Below, one piece after another: positions 24,563-34,073 of a stretch of 64,000 nucleotides of DNA (positions are counted from its first letter, which is position 1; every line of letters starts with the position of its first letter). This stretch comes from Flavobacterium panici. GTDB taxonomy: Bacteria > Bacteroidota > Bacteroidia > Flavobacteriales > Flavobacteriaceae. Both the position numbers and the translations under genes were made by a program. The stretch covers positions 75,009 through 139,008 of the forward strand of contig NZ_CAIJDE010000064.1 in assembly GCF_903819335.1 (NCBI RefSeq). The letters are read 5' to 3'. The notes beneath the pieces were generated by a model. It was not told where the DNA came from, made no database searches, and worked only from the letters and a program-made list of their open reading frames with translations.

Positions 24563-27500
24563 TTATTTATTAATAGACGAATTCGTTTTTGATTCTTCCG
24601 CCTTAATCGCACTTAATTCTTTTTTCGCTTCTTCAACAACATCCGGATAATCTGTAAAATTGTTGATTACGTTATCTAAAATGTATGTTGCCTGATAGCT
24701 GTCTTTTAATCCGTAGAAGTTTTTCGCCATTAAAACCAAACCTTTTGCTCCGTAATATTTGTAAGCAGAATAGCTTTTTGCCAGTTTTTGAACTGCTGCA
24801 TTCGATGCCTCAAATTTTCCTTCCTTGGTTTTAAAGTAAGCATCATAATACAATGCTTCTGCTGCTAATTCTCCTTTTGAAGTTGTAGACAATTTTGCAT
24901 ACGCTGCTTTTGCTTTGTCTTCATCTCCGGTTTGAATTGCAGCGCGTGCAACAATAATCTGTGCGTCAGCTTTTACGTTGGCATCGGCTTTTGGATTAGC
25001 TAAAACTTTATCTGCAGCAATAACTGAATTGTCATAATCTTTTTTGTCATAATAACATTTCATCAGGTTAGCCTGTGCAAAGTTTTTATTTTGCGGATAA
25101 TCGGCTTCACTTTCTAAACGAACTAAAACCGGAATCGCTTTATCACAATCTTTCGCTTTTAAATAAATCTGAGCCAGTCGGTTTAACGCTTGTTCTGTAA
25201 ATTCGTTTCTTGGCTGGTCAATTACATATTGATAATTCTGAGTTGATTTTGTTTCAGAACCTTCCGCATAATATAATTGCGCTAAATTGAAATTAGCTTC
25301 TAAAGCATGCAATCCCGAAGGAAATTTGCTCACATAACCTGCAAATCCTGTAATCGCTGCTTTACTGTTGTTTTGACTGTATTGCTTGTTAGCTGCGTCG
25401 TAAGTATCGTTATCTAATTCCGCATCTGTAACCGAAACGAAATCTAAAGTTCTAACCCAGGTTGCGTATTCATCCACTTTTCCTGAATCAACATAAATTA
25501 ATCTTGCTGTCGAAACGGCTTCAAGTGCTTCCGGCGTTTTTGGAAATTCAGCGGCTACTTTTTTGAATTTTGCCAGCGCTTGTTCATCACGATCTGAATT
25601 GTAATAAATCAAACCTTGTTTCAAAATAGATTTTGAAGTAAAAGATCCGTTTTTGTATTCAGAAATCAACTGATCGTATGTTTTAATTGCTAAATCATTC
25701 TTTTTATCCGCCACATACGTATTTCCTAATTCGAATAAAGCATCATCGCGATATTCTGATTTTTTGTACATTTTTAGGAAGTTATTCAGCTCGTTGATTT
25801 TTTGATCATTTTTAGACATAAAACCATACGAAAGTGCTTTTTGAAACTGAGCATAATCGGCATCAACGCTTTTTGCATCCATTGCTTTTCCGTAAGCTTC
25901 ATTTGCCTGAGCATATTTAGAATTTACAAAACGTGAATCTCCCAAACGTAAATACGAATCATTTAAACGTACTTTATCAGAAGGAGTATTATCGATCTGT
26001 GCCTGAAACGAGTTCGCCGCCTGATCGTATTCTTTCAGTTTAAAATACGTATAACCAATATTATAATTGATGTTTTTATATTCGTCTGTAGATTTTGCTG
26101 CGGCAAGTCCGGCAAATTGTTTGTATGTCAATAAAGCATTCTGAAAATCATCTGAAACATATTCTGTTTCTGCTTTCCAGAAAGTAGCACGTGCTGTAAA
26201 TTCAGGTGTTTTTTGCTCGCTGATCGCACTTTTAAACATTTTTCCGGCTTCTGTATAATTCGATTCATTATACAATTCAACTCCTCTGTAAAAAAGTACT
26301 TTTTGGTATGCCGCTTTGTTTTCAGCACTTCTGTTTTTTTCTAATAAAGCCAAAGCTTCTTTGTAGTTTTTAGTCGAAATATAAGAGTCAACTAAAAGTT
26401 TTTCTATTTCTGCCCTGCTGGAATTGTTTGGATATTTTTTTAAGAAATCAAGTAAAATTCCCGGAACGGTTTGATAAGCGTTTCCAATATCATAACTCAC
26501 TTTTGCATAATTCAGCGCTGCATCTTCCTGAATCTGTGCATTGAAATCCATTTCTGAAGCATTCTTAAATGCATTCAAAGCTTCTTGTTTTTTACCTGTA
26601 TTTAAATAACTTAGACCTAAATGGTAATAAGCATTTTGAGCTACGAAATCTTTTCCTTCAATAATTTTATTGAACTGAGAAATGGCTTTTTCGTAATTTT
26701 TCTGCTCGTAATACGCATAACCCAATTGGTAGAAATCAGTATTATTCCATTTTCCTTTTTTACCAGCGTATTGCTCTAAATACGGAATCGCTTTTTCATA
26801 TTGTTTTAAGTTGAAATAACTTTCACCAATAATTTTATTCAATTCCGATTTTTCCATTTCATTTGATTTCGCCATTGCTTTTTGGCCCAAATCAATTGCT
26901 TTTTGGAAATTTCCTAGTTTGAAATTCATATCGGCCTGATAATACGAAAGCTTTTCTTTGTATTTTTCTTCGCCCGAAACTTCATCAAAATATTTAGTTG
27001 CTTCTTTATAATCGTCGCCTTCATACGCCATAAATCCTAAATAATATTTGGCTTGAGAACCAAATTCTGGAGAGTTTACAACTTTATTAAAATAAGTTGT
27101 TGCTTCTTTTTTCTTTTTAGCAGTAAAATAGCTGTATCCTTTCTGGAAATTAAATTTATCCGATTCTGATTTGCTCATGTAACCTTCATCAACTTTGTCA
27201 AACCATTGCAAAGCTTTTGGATAATTTCCTTGTTCGAAGAAATATTGTGCCACTTCAATATATGCCTGATTTTGTTTGGTGCTTGTTGGATAATCTTCTA
27301 CGAATTTTTCCATCAAAGCATCGGCATTAGGCTGATTGGTTCTAATGGCGCAATTGGCGATATAATAAGCGCAGTCTGATTTTACCTCTTCTGTTTGTGC
27401 CGTATTATTTTTTACATACTCAAAAATATGTTGTGCCGAAGCGTATTGTTTGTCGTTATATAAAGCCTGTGCTTTGTCAAAATCCTTTAAATCGTAAGTA

Positions 27501-27580
27501 TAAATAGCTGATTTTTGTGCCGAAACTAAGGTCGAAGTAAGGATAATTTGGAATAAAAAGAACCAGGAAAGTCTATGCAT
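24563..27580 (-). CDS. Large secreted tetratricopeptide-repeat protein
   Basis: A 1005-residue protein with a signal peptide (first ~22 residues, ending VSAQ). Nearly the whole length is degenerate TPR units of ~34-36 residues, seen as recurring phrases such as YYLGFMAYEGDDYKEATKYF, YQLGYAYYEQKNYEKAISQF and ALFELGNTYVADKKNDLAIK. The arrangement is like YbgF/CpoB-type or BamD-type scaffolds but far longer. It is probably a periplasmic or outer-membrane-associated protein scaffold; partners are unknown. An exact -7 box (minus strand TAAATTTG, 27600-27607) gives a leader of about 15 bases. Confidence 0.9.
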   Translation of the reverse strand: MHRLSWFFLFQIILTSTLVSAQKSAIYTYDLKDFDKAQALYNDKQYASAQHIFEYVKNNTAQTEEVKSDCAYYIANCAIRTNQPNADALMEKFVEDYPTSTKQNQAYIEVAQYFFEQGNYPKALQWFDKVDEGYMSKSESDKFNFQKGYSYFTAKKKKEATTYFNKVVNSPEFGSQAKYYLGFMAYEGDDYKEATKYFDEVSGEEKYKEKLSYYQADMNFKLGNFQKAIDLGQKAMAKSNEMEKSELNKIIGESYFNLKQYEKAIPYLEQYAGKKGKWNNTDFYQLGYAYYEQKNYEKAISQFNKIIEGKDFVAQNAYYHLGLSYLNTGKKQEALNAFKNASEMDFNAQIQEDAALNYAKVSYDIGNAYQTVPGILLDFLKKYPNNSSRAEIEKLLVDSYISTKNYKEALALLEKNRSAENKAAYQKVLFYRGVELYNESNYTEAGKMFKSAISEQKTPEFTARATFWKAETEYVSDDFQNALLTYKQFAGLAAAKSTDEYKNINYNIGYTYFKLKEYDQAANSFQAQIDNTPSDKVRLNDSYLRLGDSRFVNSKYAQANEAYGKAMDAKSVDADYAQFQKALSYGFMSKNDQKINELNNFLKMYKKSEYRDDALFELGNTYVADKKNDLAIKTYDQLISEYKNGSFTSKSILKQGLIYYNSDRDEQALAKFKKVAAEFPKTPEALEAVSTARLIYVDSGKVDEYATWVRTLDFVSVTDAELDNDTYDAANKQYSQNNSKAAITGFAGYVSKFPSGLHALEANFNLAQLYYAEGSETKSTQNYQYVIDQPRNEFTEQALNRLAQIYLKAKDCDKAIPVLVRLESEADYPQNKNFAQANLMKCYYDKKDYDNSVIAADKVLANPKADANVKADAQIIVARAAIQTGDEDKAKAAYAKLSTTSKGELAAEALYYDAYFKTKEGKFEASNAAVQKLAKSYSAYKYYGAKGLVLMAKNFYGLKDSYQATYILDNVINNFTDYPDVVEEAKKELSAIKAEESKTNSSINK

Positions 27581-27599
27581 TTTAGTTATATTTAGTATT

Positions 27600-27607
27600 C
27601 AAATTTA
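27600..27607 (-). promoter_or_regulatory. -7 promoter box of the TPR gene
   Basis: The minus strand reads TAAATTTG, an exact TAnnTTTG match 20 bases from the start codon. A 10-bp palindrome, GAAACGTTTC (27629-27638), lies just upstream, near the expected -33 region, and could be an operator. Confidence 0.55.
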
Positions 27608-27708
27608 TCATTTTATACCGTTTATAACGAAACGTTTCTTGAATTTATTATGAACAAACATGGAATAACAAACATTTTAGAGACATTATAAAAAATTAAA
27701 ATGAATCC

Positions 27709-27780
27709 TATAAGTTATATAAGTAATTATAAGCTAGTACCTTTTAGCACATTAACTAAAATGAACTTATATAACTTATA
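27709..27780. repeat. 16-bp perfect inverted repeat upstream of ftsE
   Basis: TATAAGTTATATAAGT (27709-27724) and its exact complement (27765-27780), separated by 40 bases. It lies between two divergent genes, so it is not at a gene end as a terminator would be. Confidence 0.8.
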
Positions 27781-27889
27781 TGGTTTAAATTTTCATTCCT
27801 TTTTCTACAAATTTTCTTAAGAAATGATTGAAATTTATTTTGAATACATACGTTAACTTATTACTTTTACCATTCAAATCAATTTTATT

Positions 27890-28573
27890 ATGTCAGAAAC
27901 CGTACTATCTCTTAAAGAAGTCACTATATATCAAGAAGGAAGAAAAATTTTATCTCATATTAACTTAGATGTTCAGCATGGAGAGTTCATCTACATCATT
28001 GGGAAAACAGGTTCCGGAAAAAGCAGCTTTTTAAAAACTTTGTACGCAGATTTACCTTTGACAGAAGGTGAAGCTCATATTGTTGACTTTGATTTGGCAA
28101 CTTTAAAAGAAAAAGATATTCCGTATTTAAGACGTAAAATCGGGATTGTTTTCCAAGATTTTAAACTACTTCCAGACCGTTCTGTTCAGGACAACATGCT
28201 TTTTGTTCTTAAAGCAACTGGATGGACTGAAAAAGAAGCGATGGAATACAAAATCGACGAGGTTTTAGATAAAGTTGGAATGAAAGATTTCCTTAACAAA
28301 ATGCCTCACCAGCTTTCTGGCGGTGAACAGCAGCGTGTTGCAATTGCAAGAGCTTTACTTAACGATCCTGAATTTATCCTTGCCGATGAACCTACAGGAA
28401 ACCTTGATCCGCAGACAAGTTCTGAGGTTTTAGAAGTATTAAAAAACATTAACGCACTGGGTAAAACCGTTATCATGGCAACTCATGATTATGCTTTGTT
28501 GATGAAATTCCCTTCTAAAACATTAAAATGTGAAGACGAAAGAATCTTCGAAGTGGTTCAAAGAAGCGTATAA
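27890..28573 (+). CDS. ftsE: Cell division ATP-binding protein FtsE
   Basis: A 227-residue ABC ATPase. Walker A GKTGSGKS (38-45), Q-loop VFQDFKLLPDRSV, signature LSGGEQQR (142-149), Walker B ILADEPTGNLD with Glu167, and the H-loop MATHDYALL are all intact. The FtsE-type DFKLLPDRSVQDN phrase supports FtsE over other small ABC proteins such as LolD. With FtsX it controls peptidoglycan amidases during division; no ftsX is adjacent, so the partner must be elsewhere. The convergent methyltransferase ends 3 bases later. Confidence 0.88.
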   Translation: MSETVLSLKEVTIYQEGRKILSHINLDVQHGEFIYIIGKTGSGKSSFLKTLYADLPLTEGEAHIVDFDLATLKEKDIPYLRRKIGIVFQDFKLLPDRSVQDNMLFVLKATGWTEKEAMEYKIDEVLDKVGMKDFLNKMPHQLSGGEQQRVAIARALLNDPEFILADEPTGNLDPQTSSEVLEVLKNINALGKTVIMATHDYALLMKFPSKTLKCEDERIFEVVQRSV

Positions 28574-28576
28574 ATC

Positions 28577-29413
28577 TTAAACTTTTTTTAGAATTAAAAT
28601 ATCCTGATAATCAAACAAGTCATTAACCGCTCTGTTTGACCAGGTTCCGTATATCTTATTTTCTAATTTTAATTGGCTTTTTTGAATCATCTCAAAAAGT
28701 AATTCTTCTTTAAAAGCAATGTTAGCAGAAGGAACTTTTTCATTCATTAATCTGTAATTTTCTTTTTGATAAGGAAAACAGAATCCTTTATTTTCATTTG
28801 AAATATAATCTTCATTTTGATCATCGTAAAGAAAGAAAGTTGAAAGACATTTTCCATCAGGCTTTAAAACTCTGTAAATTTCATTTAAATAGTTTTGAAT
28901 TTCCTTTGGCTGCATATGAGTAAAAACCGAGAACAGAAAAACGGTATCAAATGAATTATCTTCATAAGGAAATTTAAAATTCTCTGCCTTTTGATTGGTT
29001 AGATTGTATAAGTCATTGTTTAAAGAAATGTGCTGAAAATTAAAATTAGAGAAATCTTTGCTGATGTTTTTTTGACACCAGTCAATTCCTTTTTTCACCA
29101 CATCAAAACCTTCGTATTTTCCTTTTGTTGACAAATACTGCGTTAAGGGTACGGCAGCGCGGCCAATTCCGCAGCCAACATCTAATACAGAATGATCAGG
29201 ATGAAGCGATGAGTATTCTTTTAAAAGTTCTAAATGATGTTTTCCTTGTGACAAAAAATCACCGGAACCAATAAAGATGTCTCCTTTTTTCGGCTCATAT
29301 TTGTTTTTCTTTTTATTTAAAGAGTTCCAAAAATCAGCAGGGAAATAATAAATCTTACGAACAAGAAATCTTGACTTTGGAGAAATAGCATAATAAAGAG
29401 ACCTTAAATTCAT
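28577..29413 (-). CDS. SAM-dependent class I methyltransferase
   Basis: A 278-residue protein with the SAM-binding motif I VLDVGCGIGRAAV (residues 76-88), a motif near FPYEDNSFDTVFLFSVFTHM, and the HMQPKEIQNYLNEIYRVLKP helix typical of Methyltransf_11/25. It is the first gene of the glycan-type locus, so a glycan or lipid methyl acceptor is plausible but unproven. It diverges from a GT2 gene. Confidence 0.85.
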   Translation of the reverse strand: MNLRSLYYAISPKSRFLVRKIYYFPADFWNSLNKKKNKYEPKKGDIFIGSGDFLSQGKHHLELLKEYSSLHPDHSVLDVGCGIGRAAVPLTQYLSTKGKYEGFDVVKKGIDWCQKNISKDFSNFNFQHISLNNDLYNLTNQKAENFKFPYEDNSFDTVFLFSVFTHMQPKEIQNYLNEIYRVLKPDGKCLSTFFLYDDQNEDYISNENKGFCFPYQKENYRLMNEKVPSANIAFKEELLFEMIQKSQLKLENKIYGTWSNRAVNDLFDYQDILILKKV

Positions 29414-29475
29414 TTTTGATTTATTATTTTAATAAAAAACATTTCCTTTACAAATATATTTTAAAAAAGAGAATA

Positions 29476-30363
29476 ATGCTTTCTATTTTAATTCCGGTTT
29501 ATAATTACAATGTGTTTTCGCTTGTAGAAGAACTTGCTGAACAATGCCGTTTTATTGGAATTAATTTTGAAATTCTGTGTCAGGATGATGCTTCAAATTC
29601 TGTACTGAATAAAGAAAATGAGCGAATAAATGCTCTACAGCATTGTTCTTTTGTTTCTTTAGAAAAAAACATTGGATTAAGTTCTAACAGAAATCTTTTG
29701 GCATCAAAAGCACAATATCAAAATCTTCTTTTTATTGATGGCGATTCTATCGTAATCAACCCCAATTACATAGAAAACTATTTAGATAATATACCCGATT
29801 TTGATATTGTATACGGCGGCCGAATTCATCCTGAAAACATTTATTCTGAAAAACAAAAATTACGCTGGAAATACGGACGTTTAATTGAAGACAAAACCGT
29901 TTCTCAAAGAAATACTGCTTTGTATAAAACCCTCATGTTCAATAATACATTAATTAAAAAAGATTGTTTTATAAAGATAAAATTTGATTCTACTTTAATT
30001 AAATACGGACATGAAGATACACTTTTTGCTTATCAGGTAAGTCAGTCTCATTTTAAGGTAAAACATATCGAAAATGCGATTCAACATGGCGATATTGACG
30101 AGAATCTTATTTATATATCTAAAGTAAAAAACAGTTTAGAAAACCTGCTTATTCTTGATCGCAAAAAACAAATTGATTCTGATTTTTTAAAAATACTCAA
30201 GGCATATCATTTGTTGAAACGTTTTAAACTACGTTATACGGCAGGGTTATTTTTCACAACATTTAATACACTAATTTTAAAACAGCTAAACTCTAAAAGC
30301 CCTTCTTTAACGTTGCTTAATATTTACAAATTAACGTATTTGTGCAGTATAAAAACAAATTAG
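29476..30363 (+). CDS. Family 2 glycosyltransferase
   Basis: About 295 residues of GT-A fold: MLSILIPVYNYN at the start, EILCQDDAS (nucleotide Asp) and LLFIDGDSIV (metal DxD-like) follow. The C-terminal part binds the acceptor and has no obvious membrane anchor. ATG 29476 is chosen because the longer frame would need a TTG at 29416, three bases from the divergent methyltransferase start, and an AAAAAAGAGAA stretch precedes 29476. It meets the next gene convergently with a 4-base overlap. Confidence 0.88.
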   Translation: MLSILIPVYNYNVFSLVEELAEQCRFIGINFEILCQDDASNSVLNKENERINALQHCSFVSLEKNIGLSSNRNLLASKAQYQNLLFIDGDSIVINPNYIENYLDNIPDFDIVYGGRIHPENIYSEKQKLRWKYGRLIEDKTVSQRNTALYKTLMFNNTLIKKDCFIKIKFDSTLIKYGHEDTLFAYQVSQSHFKVKHIENAIQHGDIDENLIYISKVKNSLENLLILDRKKQIDSDFLKILKAYHLLKRFKLRYTAGLFFTTFNTLILKQLNSKSPSLTLLNIYKLTYLCSIKTN

Positions 30364-31433
30364 AAATTCTCTAATAAAGTTTTCCATTGTTTCATGACAA
30401 GATCAAGCTGATATTCTTTCATTTTTTCTTTTGATGCTGCGCCAAATTTCATTCTCAATTCTTCATTTTCCATTAAAACAGAAAGTTTTTCTACAAATAA
30501 ATCTACATTCCCATCCGGGATTAAAAAGCCATTTTCATTATCTGCAATAATCGATCTCGGCCCCGAAGGACAATCATAAGAAACACTTGGTAAACCTAAA
30601 GACATTGCTTCTATCAAAACCATCGGAAATGCTTCAAATCGCGAAGTCATAACTAAAATAGAAGATTCAAGATATTTCTCTTTAATGTTTTTTACAAAAC
30701 TAAAAATATTCATTGTGGAAGTTAATCCTAAATCAATGACAATGTTGTTTAAAGAATCAACTTCATCGGTATAAATATCTAAAGTCCAGTCTGGAAATTT
30801 TTGGCTTACTTTTTTCCAGATTAACAGTAATCTGTCTAAACCTTTTTCATACGAATTTCTTGCTACGGCAATAACTCGTTTGTTTTTTAAAGCTGCGAAA
30901 TTTTCAGTTTTAATCCAGGAAGGATTTGGAATTATAACGGCGTTATTAATATGCCAGTGTTTTAGATTTTCGCGAGATAAAGCAACTACTATAGTATATT
31001 TTTTGGCACCAAAATCTTTGAATCGATATTTTAATTTTGAAAAGATATTTGTTTTGATTGATTGCTCTTCAATAAATTTAGAAGAATGAATCTCTAAAAC
31101 AATTGGAATTTTCGTTTTAACAATCAGTGGTAAAATAAAAGCTTTCAAACCATTATCGGCAACAAGAATTACATCTGGTTTTATTGCTGTAATTTTTTGA
31201 TTTAACTGCTTTTTATACGAGTTTAGAAAATGAAAAACATTTCCCTCCAAAATCATATTATGAAAGAAAATTTTAGAATTGAAATCGTAAAAAGGTGAAT
31301 TTTCGTCTTCGTTTTGTGACAGAATATGAACTTCGTAACCAAAGTGTTCAATAAAATAATTGGCTTTAATGGACAAAACTCTGGCAACTCCTCCCGCATT
31401 TTTTATGTTGGGAACAATGTAAAGCAGTTTCAT
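30360..31433 (-). CDS. Family 4 (GT-B) glycosyltransferase
   Basis: A 357-residue protein with the N-terminal IVPNIKNAGGVARV glycine loop and the C-terminal EAFPMVLIEAMSLGLPSVSYD motif (the E-x7-E of GT4 enzymes). The donor sugar is not deducible. Its start overlaps the end of the upstream cupin gene by 4 bases, so the two are translationally coupled within a three-gene minus-strand operon (GT4, cupin, GT4). Confidence 0.9.
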   Translation of the reverse strand: MKLLYIVPNIKNAGGVARVLSIKANYFIEHFGYEVHILSQNEDENSPFYDFNSKIFFHNMILEGNVFHFLNSYKKQLNQKITAIKPDVILVADNGLKAFILPLIVKTKIPIVLEIHSSKFIEEQSIKTNIFSKLKYRFKDFGAKKYTIVVALSRENLKHWHINNAVIIPNPSWIKTENFAALKNKRVIAVARNSYEKGLDRLLLIWKKVSQKFPDWTLDIYTDEVDSLNNIVIDLGLTSTMNIFSFVKNIKEKYLESSILVMTSRFEAFPMVLIEAMSLGLPSVSYDCPSGPRSIIADNENGFLIPDGNVDLFVEKLSVLMENEELRMKFGAASKEKMKEYQLDLVMKQWKTLLENF

Positions 31434-31834
31434 TTTTTAGAATTCAAGAAAGTTTCATAATCCCGAATATAATCCGTCTCTTCAAAAACATCTGAAGCCA
31501 AAACCAGGCAAACTGCGCCCGAAGAAAAGTTTTCTAACTCTCTCCAAATTCCTTTCGGGAGATACAATCCAACATTGGGTTTGTTGAGTAAATAGCTTTT
31601 TTTGTCTTTTCCGTCATTTACCGTTACTTCAAAACTTCCGCTTAAAGCAATCAAAACTTCATGCTGTTCAATATGCGAATGTCCGCCGCGAAAAGCACTG
31701 CTTGGAACATCAAAAAGATAATAAACACGTTTGAATTCAAAAGGAAGAACTCCGCTTTGAATGAATGCTAAATTTCCGCTCAAGTCTTCAACAACCGGAA
31801 TTTTAAGTAATGAAATATCTTGAATTGTTGTCAT
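31430..31834 (-). CDS. FdtA/QdtA-type dTDP-sugar 3,4-ketoisomerase (WxcM-like cupin)
   Basis: About 134 residues of one cupin domain. FKRVYYLFDVP, GGHSHIEQHEVLIALSGS (the catalytic-type His-x-His pair), VGLYLPKGIWRELENFSSG and LASDVFEETDYIRDYE match the known FdtA/QdtA pattern. These enzymes isomerise dTDP-4-keto-6-deoxyglucose to its 3-keto form before amination. FdtA and QdtA differ in C4 stereochemistry, which I cannot call. ATG 31834 is used because it follows the preceding stop by 4 bases; 31852 is possible. The DegT aminotransferase at 36460 is the likely next enzyme. Confidence 0.82.
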   Translation of the reverse strand: MTTIQDISLLKIPVVEDLSGNLAFIQSGVLPFEFKRVYYLFDVPSSAFRGGHSHIEQHEVLIALSGSFEVTVNDGKDKKSYLLNKPNVGLYLPKGIWRELENFSSGAVCLVLASDVFEETDYIRDYETFLNSKK

Positions 31835-31838
31835 ATTT

Positions 31839-32936
31839 TTAGTGTTCCTCAAGCAAATTTAACCATTGCTGACCAATTTTTTCTAATAAAAAAGGTTCAA
31901 TACTTTTTAATGCATTTTTTTTACAATGCTGATATAAACTTTCATCAACCGTAAATAAATTCATTGCTTCCGTTAGTTTGTCCCAATTTTGATTCTCGAC
32001 TAAAATACCATTTTCAAAAGAAGTAATCATATCTCTTGGCCCGAAATCACAATCAAAAGAGACAACTGGAGTTTCGCAGGCTAAGGCTTCTAAAATCACA
32101 TTTGGAAAACCTTCATTTTTACTGCATAAAACTAAAAATTTAGCTTTTTGTACATATTTAAACGGATTATTTTGATACCTTAAAAGATGAACATATTGGG
32201 AAACATTATTTGCTCCAATAGCTTTTTTTAGTTTTGTTTCGTCGCCATTTCCAATAATTACCAAATGAATCTGTTTTTGAGGCAGATTAGATTTGCTGTA
32301 ACTTAAAATCAGTTTATCAAATTGTTTAATCTCGTTTTCATATTGGCCAATTGCGATTATTAAATCAAATTCCAGATGAATTTTTTCATCTTGCTTTTCC
32401 TTAATTTCTTCAAGATTTACCGGATTATGAATTGTAATTACATTTTGCAGTTTATGTGTACTTTCAATCAGCGTTTTCATTTCGTCTGTAATCGCCACAT
32501 TCGCATAACAATGATTGTACATCAATCGTGTCAGCCATGAATTTTTTGGCATATAATGATCGATTAAAAAGCTGTGAACCGTAAAAATAGTTTTGGTATT
32601 GTATATAAATCGGGCTAAAATAAGTTCCTGTAATATTTTGGTGCGAAAGCGGAAATCTATAATAAAATCAAACTGATTTTGGTTTAAATAATCACTTAAA
32701 ACCTTTAACCTTTTGACTTTATTAAAAAATCCGTTGCTTTTATTTTTAAGCAATCCTAAGTTTACCAATTTTCCGGAATAGGGAAAACTCACTTCATCTA
32801 TAACAATAAGTATATCAACTTCAAATCCCTGCTTTTCAAAAAAAACAGACAAATTTGCCATTACTTTATCGCTTCCGCCTCCGCTTAAACGATAACCAAT
32901 AAGAGCAATTTTCTTTTTTTTGTGAGATGATATCAT
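31839..32936 (-). CDS. Family 4 (GT-B) glycosyltransferase
   Basis: A 365-residue protein. The N-terminus has IALIGYRLSGGGSDKVMANL (glycine-rich acceptor loop); the C-terminal nucleotide-sugar half has NEGFPNVILEALACETPVVS with the E-x7-E pair, then DFGPRDMI. It resembles the GT4 at 30360 in layout (CDFGPRDMI against CPSGPRSII), which suggests an old duplication. First gene of the minus-strand GT4-cupin-GT4 operon. Confidence 0.9.
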   Translation of the reverse strand: MISSHKKKKIALIGYRLSGGGSDKVMANLSVFFEKQGFEVDILIVIDEVSFPYSGKLVNLGLLKNKSNGFFNKVKRLKVLSDYLNQNQFDFIIDFRFRTKILQELILARFIYNTKTIFTVHSFLIDHYMPKNSWLTRLMYNHCYANVAITDEMKTLIESTHKLQNVITIHNPVNLEEIKEKQDEKIHLEFDLIIAIGQYENEIKQFDKLILSYSKSNLPQKQIHLVIIGNGDETKLKKAIGANNVSQYVHLLRYQNNPFKYVQKAKFLVLCSKNEGFPNVILEALACETPVVSFDCDFGPRDMITSFENGILVENQNWDKLTEAMNLFTVDESLYQHCKKNALKSIEPFLLEKIGQQWLNLLEEH

Positions 32937-32971
32937 TCTTGATTTCTTATTTTCGTATAAGTAATATTTTT

Positions 32972-33121
32972 TTTAACACATAGAAACATAAAAAGTGAGT
33001 CCAATGTTTGCGGGATATTTTTTTAAGTCTTTTTTTCTTCAGCAACGAAAAATTGCTCGCAAAGACGCAAAGGCGCTAAGTTTTATAAAAAACAAAACTT
33101 AAAAATAAAAATCTTTGCGAG
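32972..33121. repeat. Dispersed repeats upstream of the GT2 gene
   Basis: TTTAACACATAGAAACATA (32972-32990) is a copy of a repeat also found at 51662-51681 and, inverted, at 51789-51809. CTCGCAAAGA (33056-33065) pairs with TCTTTGCGAG (33112-33121), enclosing an AAGTTTT/AAAACTT pair. Together they fill the 216-bp divergent gap between the GT4 and GT2 genes; no gene is present. Confidence 0.7.
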
Positions 33122-33152
33122 ATTAAAAAAAATTAAATCCTCTAAAAACAAT

Positions 33153-34055
33153 ATGTACAATAATCCATTAGTAACTATTATATGCCTGTGCTATAACCAT
33201 GAAAAATTTGTTTTGCAGAGTTTATTATCTGCTCTAAATCAGGATTATGCTTTTATTGAATTGATAATTGTTGATGATTTTAGTACTGATAATTCACGAG
33301 AAGTTATAAAAAACTGGATTGCAGCTTATCCTGAAATTCAATTTATTGAAAATGAAACTAATTTAGGAAGCACAAAATCCTTTAATAAAGCCCTAAAACT
33401 TGCTAAAGGCGAATATATTATTGATTTAGCGTGTGATGATATTTTATTGCCAAATTGTGTTTCGTTACAATTAAAAACTTTCGAAAAAAACAGGTTTGAA
33501 AATCTTGGGGTTGTTTACGGAAATGCTGAACTAATCAATGAAAAAGGCGATTCTTATTTTTATTTTTTCCCAGTTGATGAATCCAAAAAAACAATCGAAA
33601 AAAGAGAAACCGGAGATATTTATTTGAGTGTAATTTCGGGAGGAAATAGTATTTGCTCTGTTTCATCAATGGTTAAAAAATCGGTTTTTGATGATTTACA
33701 GGGTTATGATGAAAATCTGGCTTATGAAGATTTAGATTTATGGATTCGGGCATCACGTAAATATGATTTTGATTATATCGATGAAATTTTAATTAAAAAA
33801 CGAATTACGACCACATCTTTAGGAACTCATTTTCATATCAAAAACGATTCAAGGTCCCGAAAAATCAATTATTCAACTTATTTGATTATCAAGAAAGCGA
33901 TTCAATTAAACAGAACAAAACAAGAGCATAAAGCTATTTTAAAACGAATCCATTTTGAGATGTTTTTAAACTTTAAAACATCTAATTATAAGCTGCTGTC
34001 AAAATATATTCTTCTTGAAATAAAGCAGCGGTTTCGTATACTATTTAAAGGATAA
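33153..34055 (+). CDS. Family 2 glycosyltransferase
   Basis: A 300-residue GT-A enzyme: VTIICLCYNHEKFV at the N-terminus, LIIVDDFSTDNS (nucleotide-binding Asp pair), then the DxD-equivalent LACDDILLP and the later EDLDLWIRAS motif holding a catalytic-base candidate. No membrane span was seen. It stands alone on the plus strand inside minus-strand glycan genes. Confidence 0.88.
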   Translation: MYNNPLVTIICLCYNHEKFVLQSLLSALNQDYAFIELIIVDDFSTDNSREVIKNWIAAYPEIQFIENETNLGSTKSFNKALKLAKGEYIIDLACDDILLPNCVSLQLKTFEKNRFENLGVVYGNAELINEKGDSYFYFFPVDESKKTIEKRETGDIYLSVISGGNSICSVSSMVKKSVFDDLQGYDENLAYEDLDLWIRASRKYDFDYIDEILIKKRITTTSLGTHFHIKNDSRSRKINYSTYLIIKKAIQLNRTKQEHKAILKRIHFEMFLNFKTSNYKLLSKYILLEIKQRFRILFKG

Positions 34056-34073
34056 AACGATGTCTAAAATAGA

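Larger units (their letters stand above)
27581..27889. other. 309-bp divergent intergenic region between the TPR gene and ftsE
   Basis: It holds the TPR-gene promoter and a GAAACGTTTC palindrome at its left end, a 16-bp perfect inverted repeat in the middle, and the AT-rich ftsE upstream region. No coding sequence was seen. Confidence 0.7.
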
